Part shown: piece by piece, positions 1-15,105 of the stretch
Layout: each line of letters opens with the position of its first letter
Position numbering within the stretch: position 1 is the stretch's first letter
NCBI GenBank assembly: GCA_028023455.1
Contig: JAQFVV010000204.1
Span: 2,064,362-2,128,361 of the forward strand
Source: Epiperipatus broadwayi
Taxonomy: Eukaryota; Onychophora; Udeonychophora; Euonychophora; Peripatidae
Length of the DNA stretch: 64,000 bases
Reading direction: 5' to 3'
Program-made: the position numbers and the translations under genes
Notes under the pieces: model-generated
Database searches by the model: none
What the model was told of the DNA's origin: nothing
The model's input: the letters and a program-made list of their open reading frames with translations, nothing else

Positions 1-3000
1 TCATTATTAATTATTAAGAATGCATGTACTTTACAAATTTTTACATTAAAACAGATTATATATGTAAATATGTTGAGATGATGAATGGTTATTACTTGGA
101 GTATTACTCATACTTTTTGACTTATTATAATGCTGATTGATGTATAGTTAATCATAATTGCTCTGAGGAGTAAGTTGCTGATCTCTCAGAGGTCTTGTAA
201 TCTCATGCTGTCTCTTGAATATATAAAAGTACTTACCTCTTTTGAAAATATAATATACTTCTTAGTATTTTGGATGTTAAACATTACTTGAACATTTTTA
301 ATAATATCTTACTTAAATATTATACTTTTTGTAAATTTCATCATTATTTGAAATATTTTGTTCACCACCTTCACCATCACCCTGATACCCCATCCTCTTA
401 TAATATATATATATTGGGATTGTCTAAGTGTTGGCTGGTTTTTAATGATTACTTACAAACCCATTTAGCCTTGAGGATTATTACACTTATTATTTAAATA
501 ATATTTTGAATGCAATTTGAAATTTATAATTACAGTTTGCAATGTTATAATTGTTTATTTATTAGTCTGCATTCAGAACAGGTTATATTTACTTGTTTAA
601 AGAAGTTTATTTAAAATTTCGTATCAATAATTTCAATCTTTGTGGTCACGTTGCAATCTCTACTATTTATATAAATATATTGGACCATTGATAAAGGTGG
701 AAATCCATCTTTATTGTTAAAAAGAGGTTACTTTGATAAAAGTTTGAAATTGTTATCTGTTATTGATATTGGGATAGTCTAAGTGTTGACTGGTTTTTAA
801 TTATATATATATTGTAACATCCTGGACATACAGTGGGTTTATATATATATAAAAAATTGGTATTATTTATTTATGTATTGCTTATAAGGGAGTTAAATAT
901 TAAAATTGTCAATTGACATCCTCTCTGACTTTATTTTATTATGTCTAATTTTTAGTCATTATCAAAACACATTGGTATACAAAGTTATATTTCAATTTGA
1001 GTTTTTTTTTCTTCTTAAAAATCATATGCAATTTGCTTTGATATCTCACTTTACAGGATTACTTGAATTATCAAACATGAATTTTCTTTTAATAAGAGTT
1101 AGAATGATATTTTGTCTAGTGTTAGCTTGTTATCAACATTTTTAAATATAAAACAATTTGCAATTTGTTTTTCTTTTATCTTTTCAACGAAAAAGTAATA
1201 TATTATAACTCATTTGTTAGGTTAAAATTATTTGAGTTTAAAAAGAAGATGCATTTATGTTTGCTTTTAATAAACATAGTGATATATATGTATTTTAACA
1301 ATTCTAAGTTCTAATAGGTAAATAGTAAATGACATTTCAATATATATATGTGTGTGTGTGTGATGTGAAATTCACAAGTATTTTAAAGACTGTTTTTTTT
1401 TAAAAAAATAAAGCATTTATAACTGTTTTTTTAATTAAAGGGTTATTGTTATTATATTATTTTAAAATATTTTTGTTTTCAAATTAAAAATTTTAAGAAA
1501 GCATATTTTCAAAAATGCTGACCTGGGTTTAAGTGACCTCAATAATTACTCAAATAGAACTAAAAAAATAAACTTGACTGTATCATTAGTAACACTGTTT
1601 AATATGACTTTATAAAACTATTTCAATAAACAAAAAATAAGCTATGTTTTTAAGTTTGAATTCCTTCTATTACTTGTTTTTGACATAGAATGTACCTTTA
1701 ACAGATTAATCAGTATAATGCATTAAAAATTAAATATTTTTAAAGAAGTGATATGTATATATTTAGAAATGTGTATTATGGATAACATTATGCATAACTA
1801 GACAAAAAAGTTTGACATTTATTCCCAGGACAAAATGTAGATCTTTGACAGGCTGTTAAAACAACATCAAGTTGAAAAAGTATTGTTTGTAATAGCGTCT
1901 CGGAATTTTACGAGAAAGTTTACAATGTTTGCTTAAATTCAATCTGGATATACATATGCATTTGCCTAATAAATATGTGTACAATTGCTAAGGGATAAAG
2001 TTAAAGATTCATTAATGATTTAAATAATAAATAACTTGCTAAATGGAATGATTATTTTATTGAAAGAACATTAAAAGTTTTAACCTACTACATTGTCTTA
2101 CAACATGTATATTGCCATCCAGTAGCATGATTTAAATTATAAAATATTAATAAAGTGTTTATTAAAAATCTATATACACATTCATACTATACAGCATCTA
2201 TGGATCATTAATACATTAATGGATAAAGCAATAATTATTTCCAAATGAAAAGTTTAAATAGCTGAAATATCAAATAAAATCAGCTATGAAAATTAATATC
2301 TGTTCACATCCATGCACCATATAGATGTTAATAAAACCAAAATTAAGATAATACATGTAATAACTTTCAATGTAATAATAATCATTTAAAAAGATTAATG
2401 TGCCCAATACCTTATTAGAAATTACTAGTTTTGAACTTAATGGAATAAATTTCAAAATTATCATTGTTTACAGGCTATTCGTTTTTATTGTTCAACATTA
2501 CATTTTTGCTTAAGGGGATCATTTTAACATATATGTTTTGGATGTGAATGAATATTTAAGTGAGAACTTAATCAAAGGGAAATTGCAATAATCTTTTAAA
2601 GTGTATAATTAGTAATTATACAAATTGTTGACCTAATAACTTGGTTAGGTATACTCATTATAATTTTTGGTGCATATACCACATCAAGTAAGGATTTATT
2701 TTATAATTATATATTTATTTATCTAAAATTAATATTTTTTGTTTAGCATTATCTATTAGTACAAATATATGCAATATCATATATTATTTTAATTTTAATG
2801 TGCATATTATGCTCATAATTTTAATTTTTTAATTATTATTATCTATTTGTAAATGAACTATTATTATTCATTATTTTGAATTTTGAATTTCATTTACTCT
2901 TGTAACTATAAAGTATAGTAATCATAATTTAAATTGTAAAAATAAACATGGACACACAAAATTTAATTAGTGACTAATCTAAATATTGTCATGACCTTGG

Positions 3001-3668
3001 TGTTCAATAATTATTAAAGTTAATCTAAGTAATTTCATGGATACTTATTTGTGTCAAAGTGAATAATAAATTTTGGTAATGAAATTCTATGTGTTATTGG
3101 ACTTGTCTTTTTCATATTTTTGAACCATAACAAAAATTCAACATAGAGCAGTCTAAGGGTTATTTAAAAGTAAATACCAATAAAAATTTGAGAATGAATT
3201 TCAAAGACTGTATAAACATGAACTTTAAATTAACTTATTTATAAAAGCTTGCTAAACCCTTATTCATTTTTTTTATGGTGGACTGATTTATTAATTGATA
3301 AAGTACTACTAATTTTATCTTGTACCTGTATTCATTACATATATATATTATTTAGTTAGTAGTATTTTAAATCCTTATTTTATGATTTACAGGACATTAG
3401 TGAGAGCTAGAATTTTTTTATTTTATTTATTTATTTTTTTATGGATTTGAAACCAGGACATATGAACAGTCTTTTATTGTTTGTTGCTTCAATATTTTTT
3501 TAATTATTATAAATTTTGAATTTTTCCTTTGACTTTGAAGAGTCTCTATTCCTTGGAAATCCTACACAATTATAATTTTTGACACTCCACATCATATGGC
3601 ATATCAAAGTTTTTCTTATATCTCATTTAATTTTTATTCTATGATAGGCTGGTACCTCAATTTGAGTA
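1..3668. other. AT-rich DNA without a recognisable gene
   Basis: No exon, RNA gene or transposon end could be supported here. It holds short AT and GT runs (for example a TATATATGTGTGTG tract near 1340-1362) and many poly-A/T runs. A stretch of about 36 bp beginning ATATTGGGATTGTCTAAG near 411 recurs diverged near 767 (ATATTGGGATAGTCTAAG), so fragments of a dispersed repeat are present. CpG dinucleotides are almost absent, in contrast to the next segment. The few open frames are under 90 codons and have no recognisable motif. Confidence 0.6.
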
Positions 3669-5285
3669 TGTAACAAAGTTTTTTCCATTGCTCTCATTTT
3701 ATATATATATATATTATAGTATTACCCGTTATATTTTATATCGCCATTGTACGCTTCTACCCGTAGCTTCGAGTGAGGATATTTGTGAGCATGGTCTGAT
3801 TCCATCTCACGCGCCAATCTTACACATGGATAAGAATTATCTCATCGAAAACATAAATAAGGGTTCGGGTATATATATATATACCTCTATTTATGGTAGC
3901 GCATCCGTACCAGCTCAATCTCAGGGTTTGGGGACTATAGTCTAACTAGAGAACAAAGCTAAACACTACCCAACTAAGTCTTATGTGTCTATCTATTCTG
4001 TCCGATAATTTATCCGTTATAAATCTAATAACCCAACCCGAATGTTATCATACAATTTACTCTATTTATTACCATACTTAATACCGATAAAATCTCATTT
4101 ATCCACGCATATAAATATATCAATATTCAAGCGCACAGCCCATTTACCCTGATACACACATATATAATTCATATACGCATCAAAATAGTGCAATTATACA
4201 TCAGAGCTGTTTATTTAAAGTTGTTATTTTATTTAATTTAAAAGAGATTTATTATAGCAATTAATATTGAGGTAACACTAGTTTCTTTACCAAGACGCAT
4301 TCATTGAACATATATTTAGTGTAAACATCAATTACCTTAAGTACCATCGACCGTGCACACGGTCAAAGACAAGTCCGCATTTATAATTCTCCACGAATAC
4401 TGGTCTGGTTGATATAACGGATGGCAAGTATTTCCAATATGGTATATCGAATAGCTTATTCTGGAGGTGGAGTAGATGATTCACTCACTTTATGAAAGGG
4501 TCCCATTTCATAGATCTTTCATCACCATTACACTTGATGAACAAGAACTCTTTTGTATAGCGAAGTTCGTAGGTCCACTTCAGATGGGTTCCACGACAAC
4601 TGTCCACTGGATCGGTTAACGAAACTAGCGCTATTGAATTACCCCGACATTTTGGGTGAGAAATATTAATAAACTTCTTAAGAAAATTTTATACGTCCAC
4701 ACACTCCGTAGTCCAAGCTGCATTTTTTTTTCTTTTCTCTCTCTTTTCAAGCCCACAAAAAAGTTCCTTTGTTTTCACTCTTTAACTTTGTAAAATTTTC
4801 TTCCAATATCCCTACGCCACTGTCCCGTTCTTCTATTGTTTTCCAAAAATACCCACCTGACCCGTTTTCGGACTTTTTTGACGCCAGTTATTACTAAACC
4901 GCCTACAGCAACTGATTTATTTCTATTTCTATCTTCATATGTTCAAAAGATTAATCAGCAAAAGAAAACATGTGTTACCGACAATATTATTAAAACCAGA
5001 CTTAAAAAAAAAATTTAACGGATAAAATATATATGAATAATCAATTACAACTTATACAGCTCCATATATAATTGCTTGTAACCATCACCGTTAATACATA
5101 CACACATTTTATACTCACATATACAAATATATTTATATAAGCATACCCACCTAATATTCACACTCTTTGTAACAGGGTTCGAATGACTATTTACATATAT
5201 ATCTTTTCGTATATAGTCGCTCAACATTAACACTCGCAATTAGTAATATATTACATACACTTGTATTCGAACCCCATTTGTTACA
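3669..5285. mobile_element. CpG-retaining segment, possible solo LTR
   Basis: This 1.6-kb segment stands out because it contains many CpG dinucleotides while both flanks have almost none. It begins TGTAACAAA and ends TTTGTTACA, a 9-bp inverted match that also gives the TG...CA ends typical of LTRs, and its length resembles the 1.76-kb LTRs at 22.8 and 28.4 kb. Against the solo-LTR reading, the flanking bases (AGTA and ATAT) do not form a target-site duplication, and no similarity to the other LTRs was seen. A second inner motif, TGTAACAGGGTTCGAAT near 5168, is inverted relative to the right end, so a short TIR element at 5168-5285 is an alternative. The open frame near 3688-3945 has no recognisable domain and is not called. 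Confidence 0.3.
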
Positions 5286-6689
5286 ATATATATAAAGAGC
5301 TCACAAATAAACTCTTAACAAGCCTTGCAGAATATCCTTAATCCCAGACCAGTTTCTGCTACTGGTTTCCTCGGTGAGGTGCTAGGACATTCAAGCATTA
5401 GATTAAACATACCAGAACAAGCCCATCACTTTATCTAATGGATGACTATTAAGTAGAAAATCTGAAATTTTCAGATATCCATACATTTATGTAACAAAAT
5501 CTAGAGTCCAGGAAAAATATACTAAACCAGATTGAAATGGAATATGAAGGTCCCAGGTCCAACCAAGCTCCAACTTATCTACCAGTACTCCAACATTTAA
5601 CACCCTATAACTGGCATTTCTGAGATTACATACAGGTATATTTTAATTCATGATCTGTCTCCTAACAAAGAGGGAAATGAGACTTATAATTCTATCATAT
5701 ATGCAATACAAATTAAATTAATATATTAATAATGGGCTAAAGGTAAGGAGTAAAAGAAGCTAAATAAACATTCTAAGGTAATAGTATGAAAACTGAACCA
5801 TACCGTCGGATGGCACTGTTTTTCACAAAATGAACATCAATATACCATTTTAGTGGCCTTAACTTATGGCTGACAATAAAAGAGGTGTTTTTTGAGCTGT
5901 AACAGGCCACCTGAGGTTGATGTATTCTATGATGTTCATTGCATTGTGATAGTATTCATCAAGTGAGCACTCTTGAACTCTCACTATGGTCTGATTTCAT
6001 GGTAGCCATATTTGAAAGAGATAAAATTCTTCAAAAATTCATTATCAGAAATTTTTTAAAAAGTGTAGTGGAATTAGTATTCTATATTAAGAGTTTCATC
6101 ACACATACTTCCCTATGCTTTTGAACTGCACATAACTTCAAAAGGTTCTTCTTTTCAGCAGAGTTTTTTCCAAATTTTGCTTGCAAATGCCCATCTATGC
6201 ATGAATCCATGTGAGAATTGTCAAATGTCATCTGCAAGTTGTCCAAATTGGTCAAAGCTGAGTGAATTGCCAGTCAGCCACACAAGTGGACACACAATAT
6301 TGTGTTTTCCCAGAAAGAGAAACTCCTGCAAGTGTACCTATGTAGGTCTGCATAAGGGAAGTTGTTGGTTTGAAGGCTCCAAAATCCTGTTACTTACAGT
6401 TTTGAGGCTTCCCTGTTATTTTATTTGCATGTTACTTTTGGCTGCTGTTTTTTATGCCTCCATAAATGGTGGTTTTTTTTTACTTGTTTTGCTTCACAAC
6501 TTGTCCAAAGTTTTATTTCTTTTTGATTCAATAAATTATTTTATGGGGAAACTTGTTGTTGTTTTTGTTTTTCACACAATTATAAAGTAGGTAGGTAATA
6601 TTTGATAAGTTTCATTAACAGTTAAAGTAGGTAATATTTTATTATACCAAAAAAAAAGTGTTTAGGAGTTTATTCAAAGGGCCCCACAA
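5286..6689. other. Intergenic DNA, fragments of dispersed repeats
   Basis: No gene is supported. The stretch at about 5290-5330 (AAACTCTTAACAAGC core) recurs near 56724-56760, so it belongs to a dispersed family. From about 6100 to 6600 the sequence is slightly richer in G+C and stays open for 137 codons in one frame, but that frame starts only at TTG, lacks any motif and runs into the (AAT)n tract. It may be the 3' part of an older retroelement whose tail is that tract; this is inference. Confidence 0.4.
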
Positions 6690-6888
<199 letters not shown>

Positions 6889-7112
6889 CAGACTCGCAGC
6901 AAATGATGATTTTAACGGATCGTTGTTTACAGAGATCTTAGGATATTAACCAAAGAAAACACTGAAAGCAACACATCTTTGACTTGCATTCATATATATA
7001 TGAACAGTAACTATTGGACAATCCAAATTAATTTGTGTTTTAACTAAATATTTACTTTTATGAGTTGTTTTTTTTTAAATAATATTCGTTGCTTAACGTA
7101 AAAAACATTACA

Positions 7113-8813
7113 ATGGTGACCCCCGGGTCATGTGACCAGAAAAACAGCGCCAATATACGATCCAAGCCTATGCAAATTACAGGTGAAGCAAAAACATATG
7201 CCAACGTTGCTAAAAATAATTTACAGGAAAATAATTTCTCTTGGGAAAAAAATAATTTACAACAAAAAGAACACAATCAAATTCCAATTTTAGAAAAACA
7301 TAAAGTCTTCCAGTGCTTCCGAAAAATAAATACTAATGATATTTTGCAGCTAGATATACAAACGCAAGAAAATCAATGCCCCCCTACCACTCAGTGGAAT
7401 AATGATGATTTGAAAATAATGTGTGAACAATTTAATAATACGATCCCACGTGGCCTTCATATGTCATTCAAAAGATTTTTTCTTCTCGTTCAATAATATT
7501 ATCAGCTACAGATGCAAACTTATCACTATATAAATTTTCTAGAAGTTTACTTTATGAAGCAATAACACTACACGGACTTTGGGATAGCATACTAAGGATT
7601 GCTGATCATCCTAACTTACGATATTTAATCCTCGAATTTTATCAAGAAAGCCAAAAAACATGATTTCAAACCACCATTAAAACTTTAGGTAACTATGCAC
7701 TCATTGCAGTAGATCCAGATCAAAATAATCAGATTACTGGCATAATCAAGAATTCATACCTTGGATATGACATCAAAATCTTTCAGAAAATGATGCAGCC
7801 ATTTGGAAAAGTCATAGCATTCAACCCAATTTATCTGAAAGATATGCCAGTGCTTGTATACAGCAACAGCTTTGACTTCAAGCTGAGATTACATCCAAAA
7901 ATAGATCCAAACAATATTCCTACACAATTTGCAGACCAGGAAGCCACGCTGAGCCTCTTCATAAGAGGCTTAAACCCATATGTTACACATGCGGGAAGCG
8001 AGGCCACTTCGCAACGCAATGTGACATCAAAAAGAATCCACAATCGCAAAAAACAAATGAAGTGCCCATCCAAACACATACTGAAGACAGCAACCAGAAG
8101 TTCCCATCCAAACACATACTGAAGACAGCAACCATATATATAATGATAGCATAAATTCAAATAGTTACAACAATATGCAAACAACTTCTCCACCTGAAGA
8201 AACACTCTCACTCCCTCTCATTAATCAAAATTCGAATGAGGAAAACAAAAACATGGATGAACTAAACAGCGACCATCTGAAAAAACAATGCGATAACATA
8301 AAGAGTCAACAATCACAACAGACAAATAATCAGCTCAACCACACACCAACTGAAAATATAAGTCACACTCACATAAATTCAGATATGAATAACCAGATGC
8401 AAATGACTTCTTCATCTGAAGAAGATCAAACTACAAAAAACCAAGACAACAGTATAAATGAACCAAACAGAATGGAGCACTTAAATCCAAATGTCACACA
8501 AGCAACTCAAAGTAACACAAGCAACTGTCAAAATATACAATGCACGAATGATTCAAATATTAGCCCAACTGAAATATCACAAAGCACTTACAGTGAAACA
8601 CAAAGTACCAATAGAACAAACATCACACACACAATAAAATATAACACATTAACAAATATCATGGAAGCAATCATGCCATACCTTCCACAAGTTGAAATCA
8701 ATATAATAGAAAAAAAGGGCCAGGTCACCCAAAAAGAAGCAAAAACAAAAAACAAAAAACAGAAGAGGACAACAACTCACAAACAGAAGAGTACAACACT
8801 GCATCATCATTAA
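7113..8813 (+). pseudogene. LINE ORF1, gag-like RNA-binding protein, broken
   Basis: ORF1 would package the element RNA. The frame opens with an ATG at 7113 and includes ITGEAKTYANVAKNN, a stretch typical of zinc-knuckle ORF1 proteins. A zinc knuckle CYTCGKRGHFATQC (C-x2-C-x4-H-x4-C) lies at 7981-8022. The C-terminal part (8175-8813) is a low-complexity Asn/Gln/Ser/Thr-rich tail ending in Lys-rich sequence. Lesions: a frame change near 7496, an in-frame TGA near 7662, a frame change just before the zinc knuckle, and another after about 8150. A tandem duplication of about 37 bp sits at about 8070-8135. The call rests on the zinc knuckle and on ORF2 about 145 bp downstream; homologues were not searched. 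Confidence 0.75.
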
Positions 8814-8957
8814 CCAGAATTCAAACGGATGACTGGTCACCAATGGACATCACTTCTAGCTAAGCAACCAATAAAACTCCAACAATGTACAGCTTGTACA
8901 ATGAAAACCTGCCACTAACATATTTTGAAATGTGAACAATCCCAAAATACAACCATA

Positions 8958-11900
8958 ATGAAAGTCAAAATAACAGCTTTTAATGTGCGGGGTTTGAACT
9001 CTGCAAACAAACTACATCAACTTAGAGACTGGAACAAAATCACACAAACAGATATATTGGGACTTCTGAAAACCAAAATATATAGTGGATCACAGATTGA
9101 CCCAACAGTACATCTTCACACTGAAGGCTTCTTTGCATGCTCCAGGACATGTCATCACCTGCAGGTGGAACTGGCCTACTAATAACCCCAACTTGCCCAT
9201 TCACATCATTCAGAATCATATATATCGATGCAAACTTGTTGATAGCTATATTTCATCACGATGCAAACACTCTCAACATAGTTTTCACCTACATCCCACT
9301 CACCATCAATTCACTGCTAGCATCAACTCCTTACCCAACTATCATCATGGGAGATTTTAACATGAAGTACACAGATTTCATCTCAAAATGGCTACATCAA
9401 ATTGCAATACCACTAATGAGTGCTGAAGGTTTTTTACCACCAAATGCAGTAACATTCCATAATAACTGACACACATCTTTAATTGACCCTTGCTTCTATT
9501 CACCAATGCTGCATCATTACTTCAGCCCCAAGCTCAATCCATCCCCATTCTCAGATCACTCTGCTCAAACTGCAACACTTGATCTAACTGAAATTCAGCC
9601 AACTACACTACCACTTGGAAAAACAATGAGAATTCTAATACCAGCATCCACTCCAGAATCCCTTTTTTCTGAAACATATATTATTCTCCATAAACTTGAG
9701 GGACTACAACTAAATGCTGTGCAGAGATATCAGGCATACATAAATATACTTTTATTCAATATTGACCATGTCACCAAAAAAAACCTCCACCCTCCAGGCT
9801 ATTAGCTCTGGCAGATGAACTGCACAAGAGGATAACAATGTCTAAACCCACTCAAAACACATATCAGCATATATATAAGCTTACCCAGACATATAACAGC
9901 ACATGTGCAGCACTTAAAGACTATCTAGCTATCAAAAAAGGCAAAATCTGCCTCAGTCAACAACATACATGGACTAGAGGCTACATCAGATGGGCCATGG
10001 GTTTTTGCTCCACCATTAGAGTGCATATGGTACTTCAAATTGGAACAACTATACATGCAGCACATAACATAATTGAACCTATTTATAAGCATTTCAAACA
10101 GAATCTTCAGCCCCATCAACTCTTCAACCCACCACCGGATTATTTTGGATCACCGGAAACAAATACACCATTTACCACTAATGAATTGGCTTTGAAGCTT
10201 GCCACTCTCCTGTCATCCAGGCACTCTTGGCATACCAAAATTTGTATATGAGCACCTTAGCCATACAACTACTCAAGTACTATGTAAGCTTGCAAACTAT
10301 CTCTCACAAAAAATATACAACATTCAAAATCTTTATCCAATTGCAATAGTACCATTTAATAAGAAACCAGCTCAAATATCCACCCTTAATAATATTAGGC
10401 CTATCTCCATGTGCCCAATAGCCATCAAGATCATTGAGAAAGTCATTAAAGACAGGATTGAGCCATATCTGCTCCCATTGATTTCACCATATCAGTCTGC
10501 AAGAAAGCAATCATCTACAGGACAGGCAGCACTTCTTTTCAAAGCTGTATTGGGGTCGGTGCGAGGCCAGAAAAAATACAGCCCAGTTGCAGTTGAGTCA
10601 GCTTTTGATTCTGTGGCAATCGAGATATTAATTAAAATATTGGCTGCCACTGAAATACCTCGCACTCTTTTATATGTTATAACCAACTTGTTGTTAAATC
10701 AGGATATACATATTACACTCAGTGGCAAAAATTCTGAATCTTTTACTCCAACACAATCGATCTCACAAGGATCCAACCCTGAGTGCTTTACTTTTCACTT
10801 TTTACATCAACCCCCTATTAGTAAAAATCCAGCAAACATTCATTGGCATCCAAATACCAAACACATCTCAGCAGGTAACATGTATTGCTTATATGGATGA
10901 TATAACTGTCTTCCTCCCATCTAAAAAATGCCTACCAGCCTTGCATACAATACTACAAGAATTTGCAGCCACACACAAACTCAGGGTCAATCTAAATAAG
11001 ACAGCAGTTTGGTCTCTTTATAATGCAAAGCAGTGCACAGGCATGTATGGGGGAAAGCCATCTGCTTTCTTGGGATTTCCCTTTTATATGAGTGCAAGTG
11101 CAATGAGGGTCAAGATCCAGAATAAACTCAAAGAAGAAACAGAACGAATTACCATTTCACTCTCAAAGGCATATCTTTCAATATACTCCAAGATCCAGCT
11201 ATTTAACCAGCTAGCCATAACAAAAATCACCTATTACTCACCCATTATCTCTTTTTCTAAAGGTTTTATTAACAAAATCTCTTCTCTATGTAATAAGCTC
11301 TTGTGGCAGCGGAAGACTGTCAATATCTGCAAAACCACTTATCAGACCACCTATTCACAATGGACTAGGACTTCACAGCATTTATATTCTCCATCTACAG
11401 AAGGCCACAAACTTAATAGCATCCACAGTCAAGCACTTTCCAATGCTTGAATGCCTACTTCAAATAACTCCAACAGATAGACCACCCCCTGCCTATGACC
11501 AACTAGCATCAATGATCAATCATATAAAAAGCACAGCCCCACAGATATCTCTTCAGACAATATACAAGCACTCATACTGGCAAATTTATTCATTAATCCA
11601 TCCAAATCCAAGCCATGATACCAATCCGACAATGCTGAAAATCAATAATCTACAATTACTCTGTAAGTTTAAAAAATGGTCCCTGGAGCCAAAATATTTT
11701 GATTTTTTGCTGAGACTAAACCTACATGCACTGCCCACGACATATTTTCTGAGATATTGGAGACTATACACTAACATTGATCCTTTTTGTCCCCTGTGTC
11801 ACAGGGCTGAAGAAACCCAGGAACATCTATTCTATCTCTGTCCAGGACAGAATTCGATTTATTGTGATAGGAGCATATAGACAATCTAACACAACCCTTC

Positions 11901-12127
11901 AAACAATCTTTAATGCATATTGCAAAAGCTCTATTTTATCAGTCCGTGCAGCCACTTTTGTGCTTTATGCATACTGGTGCACTAGATGCACATTCACTTT
12001 AGGTAACAACACAAGGCGACATCCATCAACTTTCAATATCAAACTGGCAAAACTACGAGCCAGAGACAATAAAATTGCACATCCAGATATCTTTGCAGCA
12101 ACCTGGTCACTGATAACACAACAATAA
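8958..12127 (+). pseudogene. LINE ORF2, endonuclease-reverse transcriptase, broken
   Basis: ORF2 provides target nicking and target-primed reverse transcription. The ATG at 8958 begins KVKITAFNVRGLNSANKL, the first endonuclease motif. LLKTKI stands where LQETK is usual, so the catalytic Glu appears replaced by Lys. MGDFNM (near 9345) and SDHSAQ (near 9556) are the later endonuclease motifs. RT motifs follow: NNIRPISM near 10390, a degraded AFDS block near 10600 and YMDD at 10890-10901, then NLNKTAVW and FLGFPF. A C-terminal finger CPLCHRAEETQEHLFYLC is at 11788-11841. Frame changes fall near 9170, 9830, 10200, 10750, 11440 and 11850, with in-frame stops near 9467 and 9803. The protein is recognisable but dead. 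Confidence 0.88.
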
Positions 12128-14172
<2,045 letters not shown>

Positions 14173-14190
14173 TGAAGAAGAAGAAGAAGA

Positions 14191-15105
14191 ACTGTGCAGT
14201 AACATAATAAAATGTTAAAAGAAAATCCAAAAAGATGTCGATAATTAAAAATCAAAACAAACCTTCCCTGCCACCCCACCTCCCCCCGCTTAAAAAAAAG
14301 TGTTCTTTAAAAATGAACTGTTTATGTCTTTTTTAAAAATTAAAGGCCCAACAAAATTAAGGAAGAACTTTTCGCTATCATATAAAGCTTTCTTTAGTGT
14401 AAAGATTTGAAACAAAAAAAAATCCTCCTAATAAATTAAAAAAAAAAAAGATGATAATTCAAAATCAAAACAAGCCCTCCTCCCTCCACTCTCTAAAAAA
14501 CCAAGTGTTGGTTTATTCAAAAGTACTGAATTGTTGAAGTCTTTCAGCAAATCCAAACATCAACCAAAAAAAAAAAAGAATATAAGTTAAAAGAAAACAA
14601 CCAACATCTAAAAACAACAAAGTATTTGTTACCATATTTTTGTGCAAACAAACTGATGGAGTGTTAATCAATAATTTAAAAACAAACCAACACCCCTACA
14701 CCATCTAAGAATAAAGTGTTTTTTTTTTAAAAAAATGAACCAAAAAAAAAACCGTGTGAAAAAAAAATCTGGTTTACTATAAGTAATATTATGTAAAAAA
14801 ACCTATGGTCAGTTAGTCATTAATTTACAAAGTCATTAATTTACAAAAAAACCAACACCCCTAGACCATCTAAAAACAAAGTATTTGTTTATTAAAAACA
14901 AAAATAAAACCTGGGTGCAATAAAAACATTTGGTGGTTTACTGTCGCTGATGAAAAAAATTAAAAACCGGTTGAAAAAAAAAACTTTTACTGTAATATTA
15001 TGTAATAAAAAATACTTTGGTGGTTTACCATTGCTGATGAAAAAATAATAAAAACCGGTTGAAAAAAAAAATCTTTTACTGTAATATTATGTAAACAAAC
15101 TGCGG
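14191..15105. repeat. Degenerate tandem array, about 216-bp and 87-bp units
   Basis: A motif of the form ATAATT..AAA.CAAAACAA followed by C-rich then AAGTGTT sequence recurs near 14237, 14452, 14668 and 14845, giving spacings of about 215, 216 and 177 bp. The right end holds two clearer 87-bp units starting at 14931 and 15018 (TGGTGGTTTAC...GCTGATGAAAAA...AAACCGGTTG...TAATATTATGTAA). Poly-A runs of 8-12 bp punctuate all units. It looks like an old satellite-like array; no coding potential was seen. Confidence 0.65.

Noticed and set aside
3688-3945. 85-codon open frame in the CpG-rich block
   Set aside because: No motif, contains translated TA runs and lies inside a probable repeat.
6177-6590. 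137-codon open frame, Cys-rich start
   Set aside because: Starts at TTG only, has no recognisable domain and lies in slightly GC-richer repeat-like DNA; could not be supported as a gene.
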